The notes under the pieces were generated by a model. The model was not told the origin of the DNA and ran no database searches. It saw only the letters and a list, made by a program, of their open reading frames with translations. DNA of 64,000 nt from NCBI GenBank assembly GCA_030615625.1, contig JAUWYX010000001.1, forward strand, positions 124,001 through 188,000. Reading direction: 5' to 3'. The translations under genes were made by a program, and so were the position numbers. Origin of the DNA: Dehalococcoidia bacterium. Its GTDB lineage: Bacteria; Chloroflexota; Dehalococcoidia; GIF9; AB-539-J10. Within the stretch, counting starts at the first letter, position 1, and every line of letters starts with the position of its first letter. Shown piece after piece: positions 53,221 to 62,403 of the stretch.

Positions 53221-54107
53221 CCTTTTCCTCCTGTCATTATTGCCTTAGCCTTATTAAACATTATGTCAACTGGGGCTTTCCTTCCTGTCCAGAGCTTGAA
53301 GGAAGCCGCTCCCTGATATACTAACATAGGTAGGCCGCCAAGTATATTTGCCCCGGCTTTTTGTGCTAGCTTTAACAGGGGAGTTAACCAGGGGTTATAT
53401 ACCAAGTCATAAACCAAGACGCTCCTAGGAATCACTTCGAGGCTCAAAGGTGATTGTCCTTCTTGAGAACTGTGCTTCATTCCTATGGTAGTGCAATGGA
53501 CTATTAAATCACAGTTGTCAAAAGTTTCGGCTGAGCTTAGACTCTGCCATTGAAAAGCAGTGACATCTGGCTCCAAATCCTTTGAGCTTGGTGGAGCTCC
53601 TTTGATATACCTCACCAAATTTTCTGCCAATGCCCTGGCTCGCTCAAAGATACCATCGGTAATGGCCAGTGAGACTACCTTCCTTTGCACCAGGGCAAAA
53701 CCCACTGCCCTGGCCACACCACCAGCACCCAAGATGACCACCTGCTTTCCTTCAGGGGCAAAGTGCCCTTCTTTGTCTAACGCCTCGATAAAACCACGGG
53801 CGTCAGTATTAAAACCCAGAAGCCTGTCATTTTTTTTGACTATGGTATTGACAGCACCGATCGAACTTGCCAGATCATCAACTTCATCTAATAAAGGTAA
53901 AACTGTCTCTTTATGGGGCACGGTTACGTTAGCTCCAATATTTTGAGGTTTTCTTAAATCATTCACCATGTCTTGAAGTTGGGCTGGGCTTGTCTCCCAA
54001 GCCTCATAGCGAATATCAAGTCGATAATAATCCAGAGCCGCCTGTTGGAAATAGGGAGAGATAGAATGCTTAATGGGGTAACCGATGAGGCCTATGTATC
54101 TCGACAT
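53217..54107 (-). CDS. aroE: Shikimate dehydrogenase
   Basis: AroE reduces 3-dehydroshikimate with NADPH. The substrate-binding segment GYPIKHSISPYFQQ, the catalytic Lys in NVTVPHKETVLP, NTDARGF and the nucleotide motif ILGAGGVARAVG are present. It lies between ruvX and sppA with tight spacing, and AAGGAT precedes the ATG. It forms part of a split shikimate pathway together with aroKB and aroC. Confidence 0.95.
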   Translation of the reverse strand: MSRYIGLIGYPIKHSISPYFQQAALDYYRLDIRYEAWETSPAQLQDMVNDLRKPQNIGANVTVPHKETVLPLLDEVDDLASSIGAVNTIVKKNDRLLGFNTDARGFIEALDKEGHFAPEGKQVVILGAGGVARAVGFALVQRKVVSLAITDGIFERARALAENLVRYIKGAPPSSKDLEPDVTAFQWQSLSSAETFDNCDLIVHCTTIGMKHSSQEGQSPLSLEVIPRSVLVYDLVYNPWLTPLLKLAQKAGANILGGLPMLVYQGAASFKLWTGRKAPVDIMFNKAKAIMTGGKG

Positions 54108-54123
54108 CGCTTAAGATCCTTCG

Positions 54124-54606
54124 CTATTGCTCAGGGCGGTGGCTATCGAGAAAACCCTGGAGAATAAAGGCCGCCGCTATGGCATCTACTTCGGCTTTAG
54201 CCGAAAAGCTGTGATTTCTGGCTCCTCTTTTTGCCCTGGAGCGCAGTTTGCTTCCCTTGCCACCAGCCTCCGTCTTCAAGCGCTCGGCAGCTTTGGTAGA
54301 GAGTCGTTCATCCCATAGTTGAACATCAAGCTGATTGACATTGCTTCGCTTCGCTCGCCATGACAATTTGTCAGCGAAAGCTGTTACCTTGCTAGCTTGT
54401 GTTCCCAGTTCGCCGTTTAAGCGGCGGGGCAAGCCAACTACAATGCACTCTACCTTATGTTGCTCCACAAGCTTGAGAATCTCATCTATAAGGGCATCTT
54501 CGTCTTTACTGACGAGCACGGTTAGAGGAGTAGCTAAAATCCCCAGGGGGTCGCTCATGGCCACCCCGGTTCTCTTATCTCCGACATCTAGCCCTAAGCT
54601 ACGCAT
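54124..54606 (-). CDS. ruvX: YqgF/RuvX Holliday-junction resolvase-like protein
   Basis: The N-terminal LGLDVGDKRTGVAMSDP and LWDERLSTKAAE motifs identify the YqgF family, involved in rRNA maturation or Holliday-junction processing. Residues about 81-90 (SWRAKRSNV) are encoded by a palindromic repeat inserted in frame, and KLRSRAKRGARNHSF near 122-136 is a second stretch longer than in relatives. The start is supported by GGTGAGGG upstream. Confidence 0.9.
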   Translation of the reverse strand: MRSLGLDVGDKRTGVAMSDPLGILATPLTVLVSKDEDALIDEILKLVEQHKVECIVVGLPRRLNGELGTQASKVTAFADKLSWRAKRSNVNQLDVQLWDERLSTKAAERLKTEAGGKGSKLRSRAKRGARNHSFSAKAEVDAIAAAFILQGFLDSHRPEQ

Positions 54607-54657
54607 TTCACCCTCACCTTAATTCTCTCCCATCGAGGGAGAGGAAAGCATGGTTTA

Positions 54658-57336
54658 TTAATCGTTATCCTCTGAGGAAATGGAGCTTTTACTCGCAATG
54701 ACACTTTTGACTAATTTCAGAGCTTCTTCAATCTTGGCGGCATCTTTTCCTCCGGCTTGAGCCATAGCAGCCTTGCCACCACCCCCTCCACCAGTAACCT
54801 TGGCTACTTGATTAATAATATCGCCGGCATGAAACCCCTTAGCTATCAGATCAGGAGTCACCATAGCCAAAAAGTTAGGCTTACCGTTATAAACTGTAGC
54901 CAAAACTACTATGGCGCTCTTTAGCCTGTCTCGCAATATATCGCCCATTTCCCTGAGGATAGGCATGGTCAATGCTGGCACTTTGACAGCCAGAACTGTC
55001 ACGCCGCGCACCTGCTCGGCTTGCCCAAGCAACTCCTCCGCTATTCTGCGCGATAGCTCCCTTTCCAGTGAAAGCACTCTCTTACGCTCTGCTTCCAGCT
55101 CACTAATGAGAGCTTTCACTTTGCCAGGAACCTTTTCGAGCGAGCCTTCTACTTCTTTGGCTATACTCTGCAAGGCAGTTAAGCGAGATTCAATTAGAGA
55201 TTCAGCTTTTCTTCCCGTTACCGCTTCAATACGATGCAGTCCTGTGCCAATGCTGCTTTCGCTGGTTATCAGGAATATGCCAATTTCTCCCGTTGAACTC
55301 ACATGAGTGCCACCACAGAGTTCTTTACTTATTGCCGGCTCCCCGATTTCCAGCATTCGAACTTCTTCTCCGTATTTTTCTTCAAATAAGGCGATAGCAT
55401 CCTCAGCGATGGCCTGCTTATAAGGGAGTACTTTTGCTTCTGCTTTCAAGTTCTGCCGTATCCATTCATTAACCTGCCTCTGAATCTCCTTGAGCTGCTC
55501 TTCAGTTACAGGTGCTCGATGGGAGAAATCGAACCTAAACCTTTCAGGCTCTACTAATGAACCTTTTTGCTCAATACGCCTGTCCATTATCTGTCTTAAA
55601 GCAGCCTGGAGGAGGTGGGTGGTGGTGTGATTGCGAGCGATATCCAGGCGGCGAGCGACATCAACTTTGGCTTCCACTTCGTCACCCACCGCTAAACTGC
55701 CTTGGGTAACATACCCCTGGTGGATAATAACATGCCTCTCGTGGGTAATAATGTCGGGTAGAACTGCAATAGTATTGGTAACAGAAAATCTACCTGATGG
55801 GCTGATTATCTCACCGGTATCACCTACCTGTCCCCCCATCTCTCCATAGAAGGGGGTAGATTCTAAAATCAGGCTTGCCTTCTCTCTCTCTAGTATCATC
55901 TCTACAATATTATTACTAACGAATAGGCTAAAAATACTGGTTTTATGTCTGAGGTTATGATAACCAACAAAACTGGCTTTCGTAGGCATTTTAAGCACCC
56001 CCACAATTTCTACCACACCACCTTTGCTCACCTTCACTTTGTAGCCTTTCCGAGCTTGCTGTCGTTGTTTCTCCATCTCTTGGTTAAAGCCTTCTAAATC
56101 TACTGAAAAACCGTGGTCAGTGGCAATTTCCTTTGTCAGCTCTACGGGGAAGCCATAGGTATCATATAGCTTAAAAGCCAGTTTGCCTGATATTTCATTT
56201 CTCCCTTGGCTGGCGGCTTCTGCCATAATCCCATCTAATATTTCCAGCCCCATGCTAAGCGTCTCGCTAAACCTGGCTTCCTCAAGTTCAATAGCGTTGG
56301 TAATGAAGTCCTGCCTTAGCACCAATTCAGGGTAAATATGTCCCAACTGCTTGATAGTGGTCTTAGCTGTTTCGGCAAGGAATGGTTCTTCCAGCCCCAG
56401 CCTTCGGCCGAAAAGTGAGGCGCGACGCAATATACGCCGCAAGACATACCCCCTCCCTTCGTTAGAAGGCATAACGCCATCGGCAATAAGAAAGGCAATG
56501 CCCCGCCCGTGCTCAGCAACAATTCTAATGGCTCGGTCAGTATTCTCCTCCCGTCCATATTCTTTCCCGGACGAGCGGCAAATGTGATCCACCAAAGGGG
56601 AAAACAAATTCGTTTCGTAAGGGGAAGACTTGCCCTGGATAGCTGCTAGAGTCCTCTCCAGTCCCATACCGGTATCGATGTTCGGTTTGGGTAAAGGAGT
56701 GCGTTGTCCTTTTTTGTCCTGATTGTATTGGGTAAATACCAGGTTCCATATCTCAGAGAAGCGACCGCATTCGCAATTGGGCTTGCATTCAGCTTTGCCA
56801 CAGCCAAACTCTTCACCAAGGTCGTAATGAATCTCGCTGCACGGTCCACAGGGACCAGAATCGCCAACGGGCCCCCAGAAGTTGTCCTCTTCATCGAATC
56901 GCAATATCTTTCCAGCGGGGACACCGACCTCTCGCCAATAGGCGAAGGCTTCATCGTCGTCAAGGTAAATGGTTATCCAGAGCCGTTCCTTGGGCAGCTT
57001 CAAATACCCAGCAACAAATTCCCAGGCCCAGGAAATAGCTTCTTTTTTGAAGTAATCACCGACACTGAAATTACCCAGCATCTCGAAGAAGGTAAGGTGT
57101 TTGCTATCACCTACCGAATCTATATCAGTGGTGCGAAAGCACTTCTGGCAGGAAGCTAATCGCCGGCCAGGTGGGGCCTCCAATCCCAGGAAATATGGCT
57201 TAATTTGCACCATGCCAGCGCTGGTCAACAGTAAAGTAGGGTCTTTACGAGGCACCAAGGAGGAGCTGGGGATAATCTTATGCCCCCTGTCCTGAAAAAA
57301 ACTCAGAAAGGCTTGCCTCAGTTCGTCACCAGTCAC
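54658..57336 (-). CDS. alaS: Alanyl-tRNA synthetase
   Basis: The class II catalytic core (KCFRTTDIDSVGDSKHLTFFEM), editing domain with HTTTHLLQAAL and CGGTHVSSTGEIGIF, and a C-terminal DHHA1-like domain with GGGGGGKAAMAQAGG are all seen. The length of 892 is standard. GTG is the start. The final residues (VIASKSS) resemble the palindromic repeat family, so the 3' end may have been altered by an insertion. It heads the five-gene transcript. Confidence 0.95.
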   Translation of the reverse strand: MTGDELRQAFLSFFQDRGHKIIPSSSLVPRKDPTLLLTSAGMVQIKPYFLGLEAPPGRRLASCQKCFRTTDIDSVGDSKHLTFFEMLGNFSVGDYFKKEAISWAWEFVAGYLKLPKERLWITIYLDDDEAFAYWREVGVPAGKILRFDEEDNFWGPVGDSGPCGPCSEIHYDLGEEFGCGKAECKPNCECGRFSEIWNLVFTQYNQDKKGQRTPLPKPNIDTGMGLERTLAAIQGKSSPYETNLFSPLVDHICRSSGKEYGREENTDRAIRIVAEHGRGIAFLIADGVMPSNEGRGYVLRRILRRASLFGRRLGLEEPFLAETAKTTIKQLGHIYPELVLRQDFITNAIELEEARFSETLSMGLEILDGIMAEAASQGRNEISGKLAFKLYDTYGFPVELTKEIATDHGFSVDLEGFNQEMEKQRQQARKGYKVKVSKGGVVEIVGVLKMPTKASFVGYHNLRHKTSIFSLFVSNNIVEMILEREKASLILESTPFYGEMGGQVGDTGEIISPSGRFSVTNTIAVLPDIITHERHVIIHQGYVTQGSLAVGDEVEAKVDVARRLDIARNHTTTHLLQAALRQIMDRRIEQKGSLVEPERFRFDFSHRAPVTEEQLKEIQRQVNEWIRQNLKAEAKVLPYKQAIAEDAIALFEEKYGEEVRMLEIGEPAISKELCGGTHVSSTGEIGIFLITSESSIGTGLHRIEAVTGRKAESLIESRLTALQSIAKEVEGSLEKVPGKVKALISELEAERKRVLSLERELSRRIAEELLGQAEQVRGVTVLAVKVPALTMPILREMGDILRDRLKSAIVVLATVYNGKPNFLAMVTPDLIAKGFHAGDIINQVAKVTGGGGGGKAAMAQAGGKDAAKIEEALKLVKSVIASKSSISSEDND

Positions 57337-57698
57337 TTGTCAGTCACCTTCCTGATTTTAGAAGGTGTCAGCTTTAATGTCAATCAGGCTGTAAGAGATC
57401 GTTTAGTAATGTCATTCTGAGGAGTCCAAATGAATTTGAGCGATGAAGAATCTCTGAGATTCTTCGCTTCGCTCAGAATGACAACCGGATCTTGGCCATA
57501 GTACTAAGATTTTTCCTTGCTTTTTAATTTCTGTGCCGGGGTTCTTCCTACCATAAATTTTTTGAAATTTCTTCCCATATCACCTATAATACAGCGTTCG
57601 TGGTAATTGTTGACCAAAAATTATCCTGGTACTAGAACACAAAGGTTCAAGTTAAGACTGCGTTGAAGGCAACACATGTCTATTGAAAGGAGCGTGAT
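57337..57698. other. Divergent spacer between alaS and the acyl-CoA dehydrogenases
   Basis: A palindromic repeat occupies 57411-57482. Beyond it the DNA is AT-rich; TTGACC near 57610 may be a -35 box for the dehydrogenase genes, but its -10 box is poor. No gene is visible. Confidence 0.45.
57411..57482. repeat. Full palindromic repeat with GTCATTCTGAG ends
   Basis: Perfect 11-base ends GTCATTCTGAG and CTCAGAATGAC enclose 72 bases, with an inner GAAGAATCTC/GAGATTCTTC palindrome. This is the cleanest copy of the second repeat family. Confidence 0.75.
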
Positions 57699-58793
57699 AT
57701 GATTTCGTTTAGCCCAACAGAAGAACAGCAAATGATTGTGAGTATGGTAAAACAGTTTGCCAGTGATGAAATGCGCAAAATCTACCGGGAATGCGATGAG
57801 AGCGGTGAGATTCCTGATAGTGTTATAGATATTGCCTGGAAAATGGGGCTTATTTCCAGCAATATATCTGAGAACTATGGCGGATTTGGTGGGGAGCACT
57901 CAGCTATCACAGGTTCGCTGATAGCCGAGGAACTGGCCTGGGGAGACCTTTCCATGACGATGCATATCCTCTGTCCGGCTCTATTTTCTTATCCGGTCTT
58001 GGAGATGGGCACTGAGACGCAGAGAAAGAAATATCTGCCGCTTGTCTGTGATGAGAAGTATAAGACAGTTACTGCTGCCCTCATTGAGCCACACTTTGAT
58101 TTTGACCCTTACTCTCTGTTAACCACTGCCCGACCTGACGGCAATGAGTATGTTCTTAATGGCGAGAAGTGTTATGTGCCCCTGGCTGCTGAGGCCGACT
58201 TTTTGCTCGTCTATGCAGCGGAAAATGGCAGCAGTCAGGGTTTTATTATTGAAAAAGGTACAAAGGGGCTTGAGATTGGCGAGCGGGAGAAGAATATGGG
58301 CATAAAGGCTCTAGCCACATACGAGCTTAGCCTGAAAAACTGCCGTGTTTCTAAGGAGAACCGGTTGGGTGGTCCGAAGGGATGTGATTTTAACCGTATC
58401 ATAAATTGCTCACGGGTGGCGCTGTCGGCAATGGCCGTAGGAGTAGCTAAAGCTGCCTTCGAATACTCGAGGGACTATGCCAAGGAACGTGTTGCCTTCG
58501 GGGAGCCAATCGCCTCCCGTCAAGCAATCGCTTTCATGCTGGCGGAGATGGCAATTGAAATCGATGCAACCAGGCTGATGACCTGGGAAGCTGCCTGGAA
58601 ATTAGACCGAAAAGAAGAGGCGACTAAAGAAGCGTCTCTGGTAAAGGCGTATGCTGACGATATGGCTATAATGGTAACTGACCGTGCTGTACAGATTCTG
58701 GGCGGGCATGGTTATGTTCGCGAGCATCCGGTGGAGCTTTGGTTGAGGAACGGTCGAGGATTTGTCACTTTTGACGGCATGGCTATAGTATAA
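57699..58793 (+). CDS. Acyl-CoA dehydrogenase-like protein, catalytic Glu replaced by Asp
   Basis: The fold is that of acyl-CoA dehydrogenases (ENYGGFGGEHSAI, LNGEKCYVPLAAEADF, AFGEPIASRQAIAFMLAEM, LGGHGYVREHPVE). At the C-terminus the usual catalytic Glu of a YEGT-type motif is Asp (FDGMAIV) and the protein ends there. The FAD-contact region TEPxAGSD is also altered to IEPHFDFDPYS. Coupling to the next gene suggests a heteromeric enzyme in which this is the non-catalytic partner. Confidence 0.85.
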   Translation: MISFSPTEEQQMIVSMVKQFASDEMRKIYRECDESGEIPDSVIDIAWKMGLISSNISENYGGFGGEHSAITGSLIAEELAWGDLSMTMHILCPALFSYPVLEMGTETQRKKYLPLVCDEKYKTVTAALIEPHFDFDPYSLLTTARPDGNEYVLNGEKCYVPLAAEADFLLVYAAENGSSQGFIIEKGTKGLEIGEREKNMGIKALATYELSLKNCRVSKENRLGGPKGCDFNRIINCSRVALSAMAVGVAKAAFEYSRDYAKERVAFGEPIASRQAIAFMLAEMAIEIDATRLMTWEAAWKLDRKEEATKEASLVKAYADDMAIMVTDRAVQILGGHGYVREHPVELWLRNGRGFVTFDGMAIV

Positions 58794-58809
58794 AAGGAGG
58801 TATTGCGCA

Positions 58810-59997
58810 ATGATAGATTTTGAACTGACGTCAGAACAACAAGAAGGAATAAAGGCAGCTCACGAATCTGCAAAAGAGCTATTTCGGCCCGTCAGTCGTT
58901 ATTACGATGAACATGAGCATGAAAGCCCACAGGAACTCATTGACAAGATGTGGGAGAGAAGAGGCGAAGGTATATTCAGCATGGGCCTGGATGTAACATC
59001 AGCTCTTAGAATCGAAGAGCTATGCTGGGGAGATGCAGGTCTTTACTTATGTATTCCCGGCCCGGCACTCGGGGGTGCCGCCGTTTTTTCTTCGGGTACA
59101 AAAGAGCAACTGGGGCGTTTTCTGGGTGGCTTCAATGAAGGGGGGCCGAAATGGGGTGCTATGGCGATGACCGAGCCACATGCTGGCTCGGATACCGCTG
59201 CTATCAGTGCCACCGCTGTGCGTGATGGTGACGAATGGGTGCTCAACGGTGAGAAGATTTTTGTCACAATGGGGAAACGCGCCCTGGAGAATTCCGATGG
59301 CTTTGTGGTAGTCTGGGCGACGGTGGATAAATCAGCAGGACGAGCCGGCATAAAGTCTTTTGTGGTGCCAGCCGGGACCCCGGGGATGAGAGTGGAAAAA
59401 CTAGAGAAAAAACTCGGGATCAGAGCCAGTGACACGGCTACTATCGTTTTCGATAATTGCCGTATTCCCTTTGACAACATACTCGGCAGCCCGGAGGTCA
59501 AGAAAACAGAAACCAGGGGTTTCAGAGGTGCAATGGCAACTTTTGATGCCACACGACCTATTATAGCTGCCCAGGCTATCGGTGTCGGACGTGCTGCCCT
59601 GGATTTTGTTAAAGAAACACTGGAGAGTAAAGGCATAAAGATACGCTATGGTGCACCCAGACAGAAGCTCACAGCCCTGGAACGGGATATAATGGAAATG
59701 GAAGCGAATTATAAAGCGGCCAAGCTACTTACCTTACGGGCTCTATGGATGATGAGCCAAGCTCAACCTAACAGCCTGGAGTCATCAATGGCTAAGACAA
59801 AAGCTGGCCTTGCCGTTACCAAAATCACTCAGAAAGCAGTTGAGATTATGGGGCCGCTGGGCTATTCTCAAAAGCACCTACTGGAAAAGTGGATGCGCGA
59901 TGGCAAGATAAATGATATCTTTGAAGGAACGGGTCAGATTAATATGCTTGTCACAGCCCGCAGAGTTCTCAACTATTCAAGAGACCAGCTTAAATAA
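58810..59997 (+). CDS. Acyl-CoA dehydrogenase
   Basis: Family motifs are intact: MTEPHAGSDTAAI, NGEKIFVTMG, and the catalytic Glu in DIFEGTGQINM near residue 378. AAAAGGAGG lies just after the stop of the first dehydrogenase gene. The intact partner probably forms an alpha2-beta2 complex with the upstream subunit. The acyl substrate is unknown; no CoA ligase or thiolase is near. Confidence 0.92.
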   Translation: MIDFELTSEQQEGIKAAHESAKELFRPVSRYYDEHEHESPQELIDKMWERRGEGIFSMGLDVTSALRIEELCWGDAGLYLCIPGPALGGAAVFSSGTKEQLGRFLGGFNEGGPKWGAMAMTEPHAGSDTAAISATAVRDGDEWVLNGEKIFVTMGKRALENSDGFVVVWATVDKSAGRAGIKSFVVPAGTPGMRVEKLEKKLGIRASDTATIVFDNCRIPFDNILGSPEVKKTETRGFRGAMATFDATRPIIAAQAIGVGRAALDFVKETLESKGIKIRYGAPRQKLTALERDIMEMEANYKAAKLLTLRALWMMSQAQPNSLESSMAKTKAGLAVTKITQKAVEIMGPLGYSQKHLLEKWMRDGKINDIFEGTGQINMLVTARRVLNYSRDQLK

Positions 59998-60203
59998 AAG
60001 GTAGCATGTCAAAGAGCTGATATTTTGTTGCTTTCTGACGCATTGGAAGGTTGCTTGGCTGCGCATCAGGTACCTACTCCTTCGTAGACGAACTAGAACC
60101 GAGGATGCCTTTTACTATTAAGGCAATCTAGATGGGCGGAAGTTTGCAAGAGGATTATTTCAGTAGGATGAGATTCAACTCCCTGCATCAACCGGGAATT
60201 TAA
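59998..60203. other. Spacer between convergent genes
   Basis: No gene or clear terminator hairpin is seen. It lies between the acyl-CoA dehydrogenase and the minus-strand small cysteine-rich gene. Confidence 0.4.
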
Positions 60204-60380
60204 TTATTTCCCTTTCTTCGTGTAATCAGGGCACCAAGTGGCATTGGGGCGCTCAGGGCGATGACAAGCAGTTCTCCAGTTCCATTTACAACTGTCGCAG
60301 AGGAAAATATTCATGCCAAGGGTTTTTTTGACCCCCAGTTTGAACTTGTCTAGCCAGCTGGGATTGCTTCGCCTTTTCAC
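60204..60380 (-). CDS. Small cysteine-rich protein of 58 residues
   Basis: The protein ends with a cysteine-rich module (CDSCKWNWRTACHRPERP, then WCPDY) that should bind zinc or another metal. An amphipathic stretch SWLDKFKLGVKKTLG precedes it. The N-terminal VKRRSNP is encoded by a palindromic repeat, so GTG 60380 may not be the original start; ATG 60314 would give 36 residues including the whole cysteine module. It lies 36 bases after the rho stop in the same transcript. Function unknown. Confidence 0.65.
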   Translation of the reverse strand: MKRRSNPSWLDKFKLGVKKTLGMNIFLCDSCKWNWRTACHRPERPNATWCPDYTKKGK

Positions 60381-60415
60381 TTCGTTCGGAGTGGCAGCCG
60401 GGGCAATAATATCCC

Positions 60416-61681
60416 CTACATATCCTTAGATAAAGTGGCTAAGAATTCAGCGTTATTCTTTGTCTTAGCTAGCCTTTCCAGGATCCTTTGTGTAGCCTCG
60501 CCGTGGTTAGGAGAATCGCTAGCTATCATACTAATCACGCGCCTGAGCAGCCATACTTGTTTCACGGTATTTTCATCCAGCAAAAGCTCTTCTCTCCTCG
60601 TGCCGCTAGGCATAATATCTATAGCCGGGAAGATCCTTCGCTCAGATAATTTTCTATCTAAGTGGAGTTCCATGTTACCTGTTCCCTTAAACTCCTCATA
60701 TATGAGGTCATCCATACGGCTGCCGGTATCCACGAGGCAAGTAGCAATGATGGTTAGACTCCCCCCCTCCTCACTGTTGCGAGCAGCACCGAAGAAGCGC
60801 TTGGGGGGATGCAGGGCTATTGAATCAATACCGCCAGATAAAGTACGCCCGCTAGGGGGCAGGGCTAAGTTGTAAGCTCTTGTAAGTCTGGTAATGCCGT
60901 CAAGGAGCATGACCACATCTTTGCCCATTTCTACTAGCCTTTTGGCTCTCTCTAATGCTAATTCCGCTACCCGAGTCTGGCTTTCTACTGGTTCATCGAA
61001 GGTGGCAGCAATAACCTCGGCCTTAACTGACCTCTTCATATCAGTGACCTCTTCGGGTCTTTCTCCAATAAGGCAAACCATGAGGTGAATATCATTGTAG
61101 TTAGTAGTTATGGCGTTGACAATTTTTTGAAGAAGCACAGTCTTGCCTGCCTTAGGTGGTGATACAATAAGCCCTCTTTGCCCCCGGCCTATAGGTGCCA
61201 CTAGGTTGATTAGACGAGTGGATAACTCATCTGACGTTGTTTCCAGATTGATGAGCTTATTTGGGAAGGTGGGCGTCAGCGAACCGAAATTGCGGCGCGT
61301 CCTTGCTAGTTCAGCGTCGAGTTCATTGATACTCTCTACTCGAAGTAAGCTGTAGTATTTCTCGCTTTCTTTAGGAGGTCTAGCCTGGCCACAAATAGCA
61401 TCGCCGTCTCTTAAGTTGAAACGGCGGATCTGGGAATTTGATACATAGACATCATTAGCACCACGCAGGAAAGTATCCTGTCGTAGGAAGCCATAGCCTT
61501 CGCTGATGGTTTCCAGGACGCCTGTTATAAACATATTTCCCTGCTGCTGGGCTTCCGCCTCCAGGATGCGGTGGACAAGCTCGGACTTTTTCAAAGCAGA
61601 GTAGCCGATGATGCCACACTCCTTAGCCATCGCCTCCAGTTCATCTCGATTTTTGCTTTCTAGTTGCGCCATAGTTATCAT
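60416..61681 (-). CDS. rho: Transcription termination factor Rho
   Basis: Rho is an RNA-dependent helicase ending transcription. The N-terminal SAP-like helices, the cold-shock RNA-binding domain (ETISEGYGFLRQDTFLRGANDVYVS), Walker A (SPPKAGKTVLLQ, about 174-185), Walker B (DVVMLLDGITRLTRAYN) and the Q and R loops are all present. The length of 421 is standard. ATG 61681 has AGGCTACT upstream. It follows the transaldolase in the pyrG transcript. Confidence 0.97.
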   Translation of the reverse strand: MITMAQLESKNRDELEAMAKECGIIGYSALKKSELVHRILEAEAQQQGNMFITGVLETISEGYGFLRQDTFLRGANDVYVSNSQIRRFNLRDGDAICGQARPPKESEKYYSLLRVESINELDAELARTRRNFGSLTPTFPNKLINLETTSDELSTRLINLVAPIGRGQRGLIVSPPKAGKTVLLQKIVNAITTNYNDIHLMVCLIGERPEEVTDMKRSVKAEVIAATFDEPVESQTRVAELALERAKRLVEMGKDVVMLLDGITRLTRAYNLALPPSGRTLSGGIDSIALHPPKRFFGAARNSEEGGSLTIIATCLVDTGSRMDDLIYEEFKGTGNMELHLDRKLSERRIFPAIDIMPSGTRREELLLDENTVKQVWLLRRVISMIASDSPNHGEATQRILERLAKTKNNAEFLATLSKDM

Positions 61682-61736
61682 AGTAGCCTCTTTCTAAATA
61701 CCTTTCCTTTTTATATCTATGGTTTTGTGGGGGCTT

Positions 61737-62399
61737 TTACAGTAATTCCTCCCTCACCATCACCTTCTTCCAGTCATCCTTAAAACGTTCAATGCCGATA
61801 TCTGTTAAAGGGTGTCGTATCATTTGTAGTAACACCTCGTAGGGCACTGTGGCAATATGAGCACCAACCTTAGCTGCTATTAAACAATGTTGAGGATGCC
61901 TGATACTAGCGGCGATAACCTGAGTTGGTAGTTGATAATAATCCAAGTACTCCACAATGTCAGCCACCACTTTCATACCATCCTCACCAATGTCATCCAA
62001 TCTGCCCACAAAAGGGCTTATAAAAGTGGCCCCTGCCTCTGCCGCCAGCAAAGCCTGGTTCAAGGTGAAGCACAAGGTAAAATTCACCTTTATGTTTTCA
62101 CTGGCCAGCACCGAGGTTGCTTCCACTCCTTCAAGGCTAGCTGGTATCTTAACCACGATATTCTGCGCCCATTTGGCTATTTCTCTGGCCTCAGCCACCA
62201 TTGTTTGGACATCCTGGCTTAATACCTCAGTAGATACTGGACCAGGGACAATGGAGCAGATTTCCTGGACTAATTTTCGATAATCAACCTTGCCTTCTCT
62301 CGATACAATGCTGGGATTGGTGGTTACCCCTGTAATCACCCCTAGTCTCACCCCATGGCGAATATGCTCTATATTGGCAGTATCTAAAAATATCTTCAT
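61737..62399 (-). CDS. Transaldolase / fructose-6-phosphate aldolase family protein
   Basis: The 220-residue length and motifs KIFLDTANIEHIR, GVTTNPSIVSREG, VVKIPAS (Schiff-base Lys84) and ATFISPFVGRLDDIG fit the short TalC/Fsa group, which either acts as transaldolase in the pentose phosphate pathway or cleaves fructose 6-phosphate. Sequence alone does not separate the two activities. It starts four bases after the pyrG stop. Confidence 0.93.
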   Translation of the reverse strand: MKIFLDTANIEHIRHGVRLGVITGVTTNPSIVSREGKVDYRKLVQEICSIVPGPVSTEVLSQDVQTMVAEAREIAKWAQNIVVKIPASLEGVEATSVLASENIKVNFTLCFTLNQALLAAEAGATFISPFVGRLDDIGEDGMKVVADIVEYLDYYQLPTQVIAASIRHPQHCLIAAKVGAHIATVPYEVLLQMIRHPLTDIGIERFKDDWKKVMVREELL

Positions 62400-62403
62400 C
62401 TTC

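Noticed and set aside
59043-59636. Long minus-strand reading frame opposite the second acyl-CoA dehydrogenase
   Set aside because: It is low-complexity, Ser/Pro-rich and fully antisense to a clear enzyme gene.
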